Assembly (NCBI RefSeq): GCF_001704415.2
Contig: NC_030816.1
Coordinates: 81,718,713-81,782,712 of the forward strand
Reading direction: 5' to 3'
Source of the DNA: Capra hircus
Taxonomy: Eukaryota > Chordata > Mammalia > Artiodactyla > Bovidae
Length of the DNA: 64,000 nucleotides
The position numbers and the translations under genes were made by a program. The notes beneath the pieces are model-generated. The model was given only the letters and a program-made list of their open reading frames with translations, did no database searches and had not been told where the DNA came from. Shown here in pieces: positions 10,886-23,500 of this stretch (positions are counted from its first letter, which is position 1; every line of letters begins with the position of its first letter).

Positions 10886-12360
10886 TGTTAAAGAGCATCT
10901 AAAGCATATTATTGTAAACACAATTATTTATTTATTGCATTTTTATTAATAAATTGGGTACTGCATCTCCAATAAACACTAAGTTGAGCATTTTCATTTT
11001 CAATTATACCAGTCAAAATCAACGTTACCTCATAAAACATTGTCATAGAGGAATAACAGTTCTGAAGGGTATTTTTGCAAAAAACATTATTGATTAATAA
11101 AACATTCAAAGGATTTGTATTGTGTAATATGTCACATTAACTTAGATGATGATAGAGATGGTGGTTTTTAAACATGGTCCACAGAATTCTTTCAAGCAAG
11201 CAAACTCAGGCAAATGCCATTGAACACTGAATATATTGCTTAATTTGTATTTCCAAAACCTGTCATCCATTCATTTATTCATTCATTTCACAAAGTATTA
11301 GCAGGGACTTATTCTGAGCTTGGCATGATGCTAGAGGCTGGTGCAAGACAGGGGCACAGGGCTTCCTCTCCTGAACTAACAGTCTGGTGGGAAAGGCAGG
11401 CAAATGAATGACAAGCTGTTGTTTCCAAAGGCAAGGAAACCAGTACATGAAATTTTGTATCAACAGAACTTGACTTAGACTGGGGACAGGGAAGATATCC
11501 CCAACAAACTCTGTCTGTTGCAAGGGTTCTGGCAGCTCTGAAGGATGAGTGGAAAGTTAGTGGGTGTTGGTGTGGAGGAGGAGAAGGGGTGATTGGTGGG
11601 TATTTCAAAGAAACAACATCAACAAGGTAACTTGAGAGTCCCAGCACGAAATGAAAAAGTGAAGCCCCTTGTTCAAAACTATTAAAAATTTAAAGATGGC
11701 AAGAACAGAACATTAAAGCAAGGATGAGGCCCTGTGAGACGACAGAGGTCACACGCCCCATAGCCAGTCCTGGCCTTCTCCATGGAACAGAATGTAAATA
11801 TCAGGATTCAGGAGGATGTGGGAGGCCAGTATGGTTGAAGCAGAGCCTGGGGAGAGCAGTGTGAGATGGAGCTGAACATCAGGTTCGCGTGAGGATTATG
11901 TCAGTGACTACTCTTCCAGGCTCTATAAATTAATGCCCACCTCAATAACATAGGTAGTGACTTCACCTTTATTTAAACATTTATACTAATTTGCATTGGT
12001 CATTCTGAGTTTGGTGTCAACTGGTTTTCTAAAAATGAAGCCAGGCTTACAGAACTTGTCCAAGTAGGGAAAGCTTGGACTCTGATCTGCTTGCTTTCTT
12101 GGTGCCCAGGATGACTGGGTATCCAGAACTCGCCAAATAAGCATACAGAAAGGCACAGTCACAGGAGGGACCCTCACTTTGCATCTTCTTATCAAAATAT
12201 GCATTGCTGAACTGCTACAGGGTGCTGCAGCCAGTTTTCGAATTGAAAAGAATAAGGAAAATTCATTACTTACAGTATTATCCAAGTTCAAATCCTGACT
12301 TCTCTACATATTACTGTGTGCTTAGCCAAGGGATTTATTTAGTTGTTTGTTAAAATGTAA
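10886..12360. other. Intergenic DNA, mostly unrecognised
   Basis: No gene supported. Between about 11265 and 11420 there is an ancient-repeat look (ATTCATTTATTCATTCATTT then a diverged 'size of transported pool' type block) similar to 29745-29880 and 38330-38620, but I cannot name the family. Confidence 0.4.
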
Positions 12361-12366
12361 ACTTGC

Positions 12367-12565
12367 TTTGGGACTTCCCTGGTTGGCTGAGTGGTTAAGA
12401 CTCCACGCTCCCAATGCAGGGCACTCAGGTTCAATCCCTGGTCAGGGAACTAGATCCCAAATGCTGCAACTAAGACTTTACATGGTGCAACGAAACATCC
12501 TACATCTCACAATACAAGTAGCCCCGGCACAGACAAATAAATAAAAATGAATATTTAAAAAGTAA
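12367..12565 (+). mobile_element. CHR-type SINE, near full length
   Basis: GGGACTTCCCTGGTTGGCTG, CAGGTTCAATCCCTGGTCAG and an A-rich AAATAAATAAAAATG tail are all present. Confidence 0.8.
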
Positions 12566-12726
12566 ATTTTTTAAAAAGATAAAGCAACACACACATATTC
12601 AAAAATTCTGACAGTAGCCTCTAGCAAATCTTCTCAGCAATTTCTTAGGTATATACAACCTATTTTCATTTTCTTCTTTTACACAAATGGATTGTACTGT
12701 ACAGGCTATTCCTTTTACTTTTATCA

Positions 12727-12785
12727 TTACCTCTTTTTTTTTTTTTTTTTTGCGAAGCTGTGCATGGCATGTGGGGTCTTAGTTG
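12727..12785 (-). mobile_element. Poly-T and CHR-type SINE tail fragment
   Basis: A run of about 20 T is followed by GCATGGCATGTGGGGTCTTA, the 3' part of a CHR-type SINE on the minus strand, cut by the adjacent Bov-tA. Confidence 0.6.
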
Positions 12786-12993
12786 CTTGTGTTAGTTTCT
12801 CAGTCGTGTCTGAGTCTTTGAGACCCCATGGACTGTAGCCCGCCAGGTGCCTCTGTCCATGAAACTCTCCAGGCAAGAATACTGGGGTGGTTTGTCATTC
12901 CCTCCTTCGTGGGATCTTCCCACCCAGGGATGGAATCCATGTCTCTCACCTCTCCTGCACTGGTAGGCAGGTTCTTTCTCACTTGGGCCACCT
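12786..12993 (-). mobile_element. Bov-tA SINE, minus strand (left arm of head-to-head pair)
   Basis: The body is at the left and the tRNA-like head at the right, abutting a second Bov-tA in the opposite direction at 12994. Confidence 0.85.
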
Positions 12994-13181
12994 GGGCTTC
13001 CCTGGTGGTTCAGGTGGTAAAGAATTTGCCAGCAATGCGGGAGACCTGGGTTCGATCCCTGGGTTGGGACGACTCCCCGGAGGAGGAAATGGCACCCTGC
13101 TCCAGTAAGGACAGAAGAGCCTGGTGGGATACAGTCCACGGGGTCCCAAAGAGTTGGACACGATTGAGCGACTGACAAACA
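12994..13181 (+). mobile_element. Bov-tA SINE, plus strand (right arm of head-to-head pair)
   Basis: It begins GGGCTTCCCTGGTGGTTCAG and ends GACACGATTGAGCGACTGAC. A short internal deletion removes part of the body (CTCCAGTAAGGACAG). Confidence 0.85.
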
Positions 13182-13189
13182 GCATGATT

Positions 13190-13610
13190 GATAATAGCTG
13201 TAGCCGCCGAACTCAACAAACACAAAAATTCACAGAAAATGCTTTAGTACCATATCCATTTAAAACCTCTTTGTAGAAGGTAACTAGTTACATTTCTGGA
13301 GATCAAATAGAATATTTTCGAGAGGACAAAATTTGATATTAATTGTACCGCTTTCCTCGCTTAAAGATGATTTTTGATAGTTGCCTCTTTTGTGAGGTAC
13401 ATATCCCCGTGATAAAATAAAATGTACTGTAATATTTCCATCAAGAGATGTCTTTCAGTCACATCTTTCGTACTTGAGCGAAAATCTTGCTATTCAACTC
13501 ATTCATTTATTATTGATAACAAAGGACACACATCCAACTCTGAAGAAAAATGGAAATTTTTAAGACTTCTAAAATTTCCATTTCGGGAAACCTGTTGGGT
13601 CTCCCCCTAA
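13190..13610. other. AT-rich DNA just upstream of the CpG island
   Basis: No repeat family or gene recognised. Base composition changes abruptly to CpG-rich at about 13611. Confidence 0.5.
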
Positions 13611-14407
13611 CCTCCGGGGCCCGGAGGCGTTTTTTAAATTTATCAGGAGTCCAGAAGGAGGTTAACGGGACGCCTCAGAACGAAAGCCCCAAGCGTCGGG
13701 GCCCTGAAGCTCCGGGCCGGGGACCACAGCCCGCGGGCAACTCCAGGCGGGCGCCGGGTCTTCCGTGAAGGGCCAGCGGACCTGGAAGCCATTGCTGCGC
13801 TCCGTGCCGGCTGCGTTCTCCACACTCATTTCACTCAGCCCCGAGCACGGCCGGCCCCACAGCCATGCCGACGCGGGACAAAGACCCCGTCCGCGACTCG
13901 AGCCCGTCGTGCTGGGGGGCCCCGTTGTATCTCCACAGCGAAACACTTCAGTCGCGGTGACCGGCTGAAGGGCCGCTCGGGACTCGGCTCCCCGGCAGGC
14001 GCTCCCTCATAAGCGTGTCCCTCACTCCTGTCCACCGTCCCCACGGCGGGCGGCCAGGCGGGACGCGGTCGGTGGGGAGACCATGATCCGGCCCGACCCC
14101 GGCCGCCGCTCGGGGGACGCGGCCCCGAGCCCTGCGACAAAGGGCGCCGGCGGCGCGGCCCGAGGCGGAGGCTCCGGGCGGGGGCGGAAAGTGGGAGAGG
14201 AGGCCGGGCCGGCCCAGGGCACCGGGCGCGCTTCCGCCGGCCGCGCCGCGCACGCCGCGGTAGATGGGAGGCTCGGCCGGCGGGGGCGGGGGCCGCGCAG
14301 CCGGGGAGTTTCAGGAACTGGAGGAGCGGGGCGGCGGCTGGAGTCGCCCAGAGCCGAGACTCGGGGCCGGGGCGGAGCCGCCGCCGCGCCGGGGCCCAGC
14401 TGTAGCT

Positions 14408-14422
14408 GCCGCCGCCGCCGCC
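14408..14422 (+). repeat. (GCC)5 triplet tract in SNX9 5' leader
   Basis: Five perfect GCC units lie about 95 nt upstream of the SNX9 start codon, probably in the 5' untranslated region. Short GCC runs of this kind can vary in length and stabilise leader secondary structure. Confidence 0.8.
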
Positions 14423-14516
14423 CTCGCTTTCGTCTGGCCGCCTGGGGCCGATAGCCGCGGCGCGGGAGAGGAGCCGACCGTCCCGGGCCGAGGGCGAGGG
14501 GGGAGATCCGCCCGCC

Positions 14517-14528
14517 ATGGCCACCAAG
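14517..14528 (+). CDS. SNX9: SNX9 coding exon 1 (M-A-T-K)
   Basis: The coding part of exon 1 is only four codons, ATG GCC ACC AAG, followed directly by a GTGAGG donor at 14529. The start context has G at -3 and G at +4, which is favourable. It sits inside the CpG island, as expected for a housekeeping-type first exon. The start is fixed by the exact match of MATK plus exon 2 (ARVMYDF) to the known SNX9 N-terminus. The 5' untranslated part extends upstream, but its transcription start cannot be set from sequence alone. Confidence 0.93.
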
Positions 14529-17500
14529 GTGAGGGGAGCGCGGCCCAGGCCCCGGGCCGGCCGCTCGGCCCTGCGGCGGCGCGGGGGAGGGTCGCGGCGG
14601 GGGGCGGGGGCGCGGGCGGCGGCGCCGCCGGGGAGGCCGAGGGGTCGCGCCGGGGCCCACCCAGCTCGGGCCGGGCTCGGGGCACGCAGGGCGGACGAGG
14701 GGCCGGGGCCGGAGCCGGGGCGCGCGGGGGCTCGGCTGGGGGGCGCGGGGCGGGACCCCGGCCGCTCGCGGCGCCGTCTGCAAAGTTTGCGCCTGAGCGT
14801 GTGGGCCGCGGCCGGGCGGGAGGGAGGGAAAGTTCCCGCAGCTGCCCGGCGCCCGCCCTGAGGAGCTGCCCGCCCGCCGGGAGCCCCCGACTCGGTCCCG
14901 AGTGGAGTCCACTCTCCGCCGCTCCGCGCGTCCGGCCGCCGCGGGAGCCGCGTTCTCTCCTCCCTCCGCAGAGGGTGGGACCCCCCGGCGCCGCGGGCCG
15001 CTTTCGGGAGTCCGACCCGCGCCCGGCCGGACTGGGAATTTAAAATACAGGCCAGAGAGTCAAGCCTCCTGAGGAGGGAAAAAAACCCCAGTGAAACGTC
15101 CCGCGCGCTTCCACTTCCCTCAATTTTCTTGTGTTGTGTTTTTTTTTTTTTTCTCTTTTGTTTTGCTACCTTTTCGATTTGAATGTTATTTCCAGCATGA
15201 ATAAAATACCAAGAGGGAAATGACTCTGCTTTCAATTACGTTGTTTGCTTTAAAAAAAAAAAAAAAAAAAAAGGTCCAGGCCCAAATTACGTGGTGGAAC
15301 TTTGAGTCGCGCTTAGTTAATTGGCCAGGAGCGGTGGTTTGCTTATTTTACAGTATTGTCGGCGAAATTAGCGTTCACCCTTCGCTATCCTCCCCCAGCT
15401 CCCTGGGGCTGGGGCGTTTAGTTCTCGACGGCCACTGACTAGGGAAAGCCACGCTCCCCTCCAGGAGCCAGGGGTGGGGTTTGAGTTGACTTTCTTTTTG
15501 ATTTGGAAGTAGTTTTAGTAATGCCCCTTTTATTAACATCAGAACCCTCTACTGTGTTTATTTTTTAAACCTCACTTCTTGGGTTGGTGAAAGCCTTAGA
15601 TTTGTTGCTGTTGGGTTTTTGGTTTTGGTAGAGAGAGAAAACTTAGAAAACTGATAAATTTAAAACCCCTTTCGAAGATCATATTGATATTTCAGCCTGT
15701 GAAATTTTGTGTTCTGTTTCTGTCTAGGTGCAGTGTGTTTTTTGCTTTTTTTTTCTTTTTGATGGAGAGTCTTATCCGGGGAACCTGTTGCCTGCTGTTA
15801 TTGAAATAATTGTGAAGTGAAGTTGCTCAGTCGTGTCCGACTCTTTGCGACCCCATGGACTGCAGCCTACCAGGTTCTGTAGGCAGACACTTTACCGTCT
15901 GAGCCACCAGGGAAGTGGTACTGAAATAATTACTTTCTTGTTATTATTGGCTAAGCTCTATCTTCCCTGGTGGGCTCAGCTGGTAAAGAATCCGCCTGCA
16001 GTGCGGAAGAACTGGGTTCGATCCCTGGGTTGAGAAGATCCCTGGAGAAGGGAAAGGTTACCCACTCCAATATTCTGGCCTGGAAAATCCCATGGATGGT
16101 GGAACCTGGTAGGCTACAGTCCATGGAGTTGCAAAGAGCTGGACACTACTGAGAGACTTTAAATTCACTTGAGACTCTATCTTGGTTTTCTTAGATGTGA
16201 TAGAACTTTGCTGCCTTTTTAACATGTATCATTTCATGTTGATCTTTTTAGAAACAAAACTTTAGATCAAATATTTCTAAGGAAATTTGATTTTGAGGTT
16301 TGTTGCCAAACGTTTAAATTACCAATTACACGTCGTATTTTGCACTCATCTTACAACCTTGAAGGCTGTTTATGGTAGATAGCTATTCCTTTGATGGTCA
16401 GCGTTTGATACTTTGCACCCTGATCTACTGGCCCATGTTAGACTGTCCATTCAGTGGGACTCAGCTTAGCAACTAGTGCTGGTATATATAACGAAAATTT
16501 TATCTGACACTTAAACCTGAACTTGTATGCTCAGTTGCGTCCTGCTCTTTGCAACCCCAGGACTATAGCCCATCAGACTCCTCTGACCATGGAATTTTCC
16601 AGGCAAGAATACTGGAGTGGGTGTTTTTCCATAAAATTAGAAAGAATAGTTTTTGTACTAAACTTGAATTGTGTTTATCCTCACTAAGCACAAGCCTTAA
16701 AGCATGGATAAACACTTCCTACTTTATTGTCTTCTCCGCAGAAGGCAGGTAACAGTCATTCTTTCACCTTTCTAATCATTATTCCACATGGTACTCCTTT
16801 CCATGTTTACATTGTGACAAGCCACTTCTGGTTTCAAAAACAAAGGAGAAGCACTTATATAGGAGTCTTCCTCAGTTTTCCCACTTCCTGGTGATTCTTA
16901 CATCAAACCGAAGTTTCATTTTTTAAATTGTTCCCAGAGAGTAAATTTGTCCTTGTTTTGTTTCATACTCCCTTCCATCCATACCATTACCAGCATCTGA
17001 GTAGTTTGAGGGTTTTCCTTTCCTTTCTTTAATTTTAATTGGTTAGGTTAACTTTTTAGGAAGAGCGAATAAGAATATATTTTTTAGTAAGTAATACTGT
17101 CTGACTTTTAAAAAATTGGATCAAATGGCATTCAGGCTCCTGCCACAAGCATTAAGTGATGAGAAATAAACAGAATTTGTGGATATTTTAGTTAGTGTCA
17201 GAAAATGCCTTCAGTTGTCTTCAGATATAATTTTCTGATGTAATGCTCTTACATGTTTTCGTGAAGATAACAGTTATCTTTGAACTATCATGCTTTTTAG
17301 AAAACTACACTGGTATATTCACAATAAAAGAAATTATCTTTTAGGAGAAAAACTTGAATTGGCTAGTTCTTCGCTGCCAAAGAAAATTAATCAGTAACTG
17401 CACACTTGAAAGAAATGATCTGTTCTTGTTTCTAATCATTACTGAGAATGCTGAATTCACCTTGAGTCCCCGTCTTGTCGCATTTAATAAATACAACAAA

Positions 17501-20500
17501 AGGCTAATGTGAGTGTGTAGCCTGGATTTCTAGGAACTCCAGGTTATATTTTTACATAGTCATATGGTGGATTTAGGAGTAAATTATTTAAGGGAAAGAA
17601 ATTCTTTTTCTCTCTTTTTCTTCTGCCAGGATATAGCAAAAGAGACCTGAAATAGTTAATGGAAGTTAGTCCATAGCTGTATAATTTAGCTGTAATTTCC
17701 ATGTCACAATTAACCTTTGGAACTAATCTGAATCCTTTTGTGCTTATGTAGACACCTTTTATGTTGTTACATGTGTAGTTGCTAAGTTGTGTCCAACTCT
17801 TTGCGACCCTGTAGACTGTAGCCCCAGAGAAGGCAACGGCAACCCACTCCAGTACTCTTGCCTGGAAAATCCCATGGATGGAGGAGCCTGATAGGCTGCA
17901 GTCCATGGGGTCGCGAAGTCGGACACGACTGAGCGACTTCACTTTCACTTTTCTCTTTCATGCATTGGAGAAGGAAATGGCAACCCACTCCAGCGTTCTT
18001 ACCTGGAGAATCCCAGGGAGGGGGGACCCTGGTGGGCTGCTGTCTGTGGGGTTGCACAGAGTCGGACACGACTGAAGCGAGTTAGCAGCAGCAGCAGACT
18101 GTAGCCCGCCAGACTCCTCTCTGTCCATGGGATTCTCCAGGCAAGAATACTGGAGTGAGTTGCCATTTCCTTCTCCAGGGGACCTTCCTGACCCAGGGAT
18201 CAAACTTGCCTCTCCTGTACTGGCACGGGTTCTTTACTGCTGAGCTACACTTTTAGGAGTAATCATTAGAACCGAATTTTAAGAATCCCTGTTTTTGGTT
18301 TTGTTTTTTGAATTTTTCTTTCTGTCTCCAGTATCTGAAGTTGTATATTTGTTACAGTGCTTGTTTGGTTGAATGGAGTGAGGGTGTAATATTGAAAATA
18401 CCAGTATTGCTCAAGACTGTTACATGATATATATTAGTGAGAGGAGTTTAGAAAGCATACTTCGTAGTCTTTCCTGAGCAAAAACCTGTTTACTGTAGAA
18501 TTTTATTGAAGAAGAGAGTAGAAATAGCTTTCTAAAGGGTCTTAAAGATTTAGTTGTTTTTGATAGTTTCTCTTTTGAACAGTATGGAAAATGGTAACCG
18601 TTCAGTTTTGCATGATAGTACTATATGCTTCCCTGGTGGCTCAGATGGTGAAGCGTCTGCCTGCAGTGCAGGAGACCCGGGTTCAATCCCTGGGTTGGGA
18701 AGATCCCCTGGAGAAGGAAATGGCAACCCATTCCAGTATTCTTGCCTGGAAAATTCCATGGACTGAGGAGCCTGGTAGGCTACAGTCCATGGGGTCGCAA
18801 AGCTGTTGGACACGACTGAGCAGCTTCACTTTCACTGTATTTTGAAGTGTCTTCATAAATAGAATATCTAGACAGTATTTATATAGTCACAGAAAAATTC
18901 TATGACAGTAGGAATGTCAACCAGTTTCTTATTAAAGAAGAAACAGATGAGAAAGCATAAAAATTTTGCAGAATTTATGCTGTACCCGGCTTTTATATTG
19001 ACCATCCATCTGAAATTTTAATTACAGTTTTAGTTTGATTGCCCACCGGAACATTGTACCTTTGCGCACACTGTTCCTCTTTTCTGGAATGCTATTCTCT
19101 GGCCTTTTCACTTATGTGCCTTCTTTTACACATTGTATCTCAGCTCGAGGCATTACTACAGAAAGCTTTCTGATCTCCCCAACCCATTACCAGGGTCACC
19201 TCCTTCGTCCAGACGGGCATCTTACGTGTGTTTCTCTGCCCACTGCTCCTTTAGGGTGCTGTCCGCCCCTGGAGGCTGAACTGTGTGTCCTCATCTGTGT
19301 ATCTTCTATATCAGACACAGACCAGGCTCTTAGTAAACTGTTATTCCACAAATCAATGTTGAGTTTTCTTGTCTTCATTCCTCCCTCTCCAATTTGAAAG
19401 AGCAAAAAGATTTTCCAGTGAGATAAGTGGCTGTTAAAATGATTTATCTTCACCTGTAAGCTTTTATCCTTTTAATTGTGCATTTTAGTAAAAAAAAAAT
19501 TTTAAGTATGCATGCACAATGGAGAATATTTACCTACAGCTTACGTATTGGCCATGTCTTTTAAATAAATCAGTTTTTACTAGTTATTACATGAGAAATT
19601 TATTCTTATATTTTAAGGTAATTGAAACTTCACAACTTTTGAGATTTTAAAAAGAGATATCTTTAACCTGTGAATTGTTAGAAATGTCTACTTTCCAAAA
19701 GTATAAGGTTTTTCTATTTATCATTGTGTTAATGATTTCAAACTTAATTTCATTATGATCAGGGAATCTGATTGATACTAATAATACACCTGAAAATTTG
19801 CTGATGCTAACTTTATACCTAGGGTATAGTCGGGTTTTGTAAATGTTATACCTGTTCGTAAAAAGTATACATTCCCTAATCAATGTATATACATGTATTT
19901 TCTATATATGTCCATAAAGACTTATTAACTATGTTGTTCCCATCTGTATCCTAATTCTACTTAATCTGTTGTATCTAGTGTCTTTTGTGTACTTGACAGA
20001 GATGTTAAAATGGTGGATTTAAAATCTTCTCTAAGGTTAGGATTAATATTATCTTCCAGGTGAATTGGACCTTTTATTATTATGAAGTGACCCTTTTTAT
20101 AATGCATTTTTTCTTAAAGGTAATTTTGTCTGAAGTTAATGATTTCACTGGGTTTCTTTTGATAAGAATTTATCTTTCTTTTTTTGATAAGAAATTATCT
20201 TTTCTTTTGATAAATATTTTCCTGATATATAAAAGCTCACAGCTGAATCTTACCTTTTCATCTTGTTTGGCAATCTTTGTGGCTAGAGGGTTTTGTTTGC
20301 CTTATTTGTGTTTATTCTGTGTTTGGATTTCTGGATACCATATACAGATTGACCGAGGATTCCCCACAGCCCCTCAACTTTTTACAAGGTTTGTTCCTTA
20401 CCTTCAGAAGGTTTGCTCCCATACCTTGGATATGTTGTGGGTTCAGTTCTGTCCAGCCCCTCAGTCTTTGTGACCCCGTGGACTGCAGAATGCCAGGCTT

Positions 20501-23500
20501 CCCTGTCCATCACCAACTCCCGGAGTTTTCTCAAACTCATGTCCATTGACTCAATGATGCCATCCAACCATCTCATCCTCTGTCATCCTCTTCTCCTGCT
20601 GCCTTCAATCTTTCCCAGCATCAGGGTCTTTTCCAATGAGTCAGTTCTTCCCATCAGGTGGCCAGAGTATTGGAGTTTCAGCTTCAGCATCAGTCCTTCC
20701 AAAGAATATTCAGGACTAATTTCCTTTAGGATTGACTGGTTGAATCTTCTTGCAGTCCAAGGGACTCTCAAGAGTCTTCTCCAACACCACAGTTCAAAAG
20801 CATCAATTCTTTGGTGCTCAGCTTTCTTTATAGTCCAACTCTCAACATCCATACATGACTACTGGAAAAACCATAGCCTTGACTAGTCGGACCTTTGTTG
20901 GCAAAGTAATATCTCTGCATTTTAATATGCTGTCTAGGTTGATCATAACTTTTCTTCCAAGGAGCAAGCGTCTTTTAATTTCAATACTGCAGTCAGCATC
21001 TGCAGTGACTTTGGAGCCCAAAAAAATAAAGTCTGAAACTGTTTCTGCTGTTTCTCCCATCTATTTGCCATGAAGTGATGGGACTGAATGCCATGATCTT
21101 TGTTTTCTGAATGTTGAGCTTTAAGCCAGCTTTTTCACTCTCTTCTTTGACTTTCATCAAGAGGCTCTTTAGTTCTTCTTCACTTTGTGCTATAAGGGTG
21201 GTGTCATCTGCATATCTGAGGTTATTGATATTTCTCCCGGCAATCTTGATTCCAGCTTGTGCTTACTCCAGCGTTTCTCATGATGTATTCTGCATATAAG
21301 TTAAATAAGCAGGGTGACAATATACAGCCTTGACGTACTCCTTTCCCGATTTGAAACCAGTCTGTTGTTCCATGTACAGTTCTAACTGCTGCTTCTTGAC
21401 CTGCATACAGATTTCTCAAGAGGCAAGTCAGGTGGTCTGGTATTCCCATCTCTTGAAGAATTTGCCACAGTTTGTTGTGATCCACACAGTCAAAGGCTTT
21501 GGCGTAGTCAATAAAGCAGAAGTAGATGTCTTTCTGGAACTCTCTTACTTTTTCGATGATCCAGCGGACGTTGACAATTTGATCTCTGGCTCCTCTGCCT
21601 TTTCTAAATCCAGGTTGAACATCTAGAAGTTAATGGTTCATGTACTGTTGAAGCCTGGCTTGGAGAATTTTGAGCATTACTTTGCTAGCGTGTGAGATGA
21701 GTGCAATTGTGCGGTAGTTTGAACATTCTTTGGCATTGCCTTTCTTTGGGATTGGAATGAAAACTGACCTTTTCCTGTCCCTTGGCCACTGCTGAGTTTT
21801 CCCAATTTTCTGGCATATTGACTGCAGCACTTTCACAGCATCGTCTTTTAGGATTTGAAATAACTCACCTGGAATTCCATCACCTTCACTAGCTTTGTTC
21901 ATAGTGATGCTTCCTAAGGCACACTTGAGGTCACATTCCAGGATGTCTGGCTCTAGGTTGGTGATCACACCATCGTGATTATCTGGGTCGTGAAGATCTT
22001 TTTTGTATAGTTCTTCTGTGTCTTCTTGCCACCTCTTCTTAATATCTTCTGCTTCTGTTAGGTCCATACCATTTCTGTCTTTTATTGTGCCCATCTTTGT
22101 ATGAGAAGTTCCCTTGGTATGTCTAATTTTCTTAAAGAGATCTCTAGTCTTTCCCATTCTATTGTTTTCCTCTATTTCTTTGCACTGATCACTGAGGAAG
22201 GCTTTCTTATCTCTCCTTGCTATTCTTTGGAACTCTGCCTTCAAATGGGTATATCTTTTTCTCCTTTTCTTTTTGCTTCTCTTTTCACAGCTATGTATAA
22301 GGCCTCCTTAGACAGCCATTTTGCCTTTTTGCATTTCTTTTTCTTGGGGATGGTCGTGATCCCTGCCTCCTATACAATGTCACGAACCTCCGTCCATAGT
22401 TCTTTAGGCACTCTGTCTATCAAAACTAATCCCTTGAATCTGTTTCTCACTTCCACTGTATAATCATATGGGATTTGATTTAGGTCATACCCATTGTGGG
22501 TTGGTTCCAGACTAATGCCACAGACCTTCAATTGGTAAAAAACAAAATATCTGAAAAGTGCAATAATGCAAAACAAATAAAAGGAGGTATGCTTGTATGT
22601 CACTTTTTTTCATATGTGTATGTCATAAACATTTATGTTACTATTTCTGCCTTAAAGTAGTACTCAATTTCATGACCCTCCAGAATTACAGAGACCTGAA
22701 GCTGCCTGGCTGCAGTCATCTCTCCCAACACACCTGGTTGCTGCCTAGTGGTTTGGTTGTCTTATGTGCCACAAATTAGATGTTAGTGTTTTTTTTTTTT
22801 TAATACAGTTAATGCTTACTTAGATTTAATCAACTTTTACCATATCTTTGCTTACTATTCCTTTTTACATTTCAGTTGTTTCTGGGATATTTTTCTTTTT
22901 TCCTAAAGTGAATTCTTTGAAGTTTCCATTAGGGAGAGTTTGTTGTCGGTAAAACCTCTAATGTGTGAAAATGTGTTTTGCCTTGTTCTTGAAAAATAGT
23001 TTTCTAGGTACAGAGTTCTGTTATTTCCAGTTTCTTACTGGATTTCAAAGATACTGCTCAGAAGTCAGCATTTAATATTGTTCCTGAATAGATGGTCCGA
23101 CTCTTCCCTCTGCCCATTTTTAAGACTTCTGTATCTTCAGTATTTTGTGGTACCACCTTAGCGGGTTCACGTGTGGATTTTATTTCTATAGCTTGGGATT
23201 TATTGGGTAGCTTGAATCTGAGGATGTGTGTTTCAGTAGTTCTGCAATGGTGCAGCTCTGTAGAACTTTCTGTGATGATGGAAATGTTCTACATTGGTGC
23301 AGTCCCATGTGGTAGCCTCCTGCCATGCAAAGCTAAGGAGAACTTTAAGTGTGGTTAGTGTGACCTAGGAACTGTATTTAAAATTTTCATTTAAATAGTC
23401 ACATGTGGCTACTAGCTAGCACAGTGGGGAGTGCAGCTAGAAATGTACAGTGACTATATTTCAGGAATATTGCCTCTTCTGTTCTCTCTTTCTGGAACCC

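Larger units (their letters stand above)
13611..15032 (+). promoter_or_regulatory. SNX9: CpG-island promoter and 5' leader region of SNX9
   Basis: About 1.4 kb of very GC-rich, CpG-dense DNA surrounds the SNX9 start codon, in sharp contrast with AT-rich flanks. There is no TATA box near a plausible start. GC-box (Sp1-type) clusters are visible near 14174-14187 and 14279-14292, and an ETS-type CTTCCG near 14230. This is typical of broad, TATA-less mammalian promoters. The island continues about 500 nt into intron 1. CpG islands often fire in both directions, so a divergent non-coding transcript is possible, but nothing here proves one. Confidence 0.85.

Noticed and set aside
14264..15043. 259-codon plus-strand frame as a separate gene
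   Set aside because: It runs through the exon 1 donor into intron and is Gly/Ala/Arg low complexity. It is kept only as a possible overlapping upstream frame.
13835..15235. 466-codon open frame on the minus strand across the CpG island
   Set aside because: High GC makes stops rare; the product is low-complexity Pro/Arg/Ala/Gly with no domain, and overlapping long frames exist on both strands. It covers the known SNX9 first exon.
18627..18700. tRNA-like A/B-box sequences at many Bov-tA and CHR heads as tRNA genes
   Set aside because: They are the heads of SINEs, attached to Bov-A or CHR bodies, and do not form an intact cloverleaf with a proper acceptor end.
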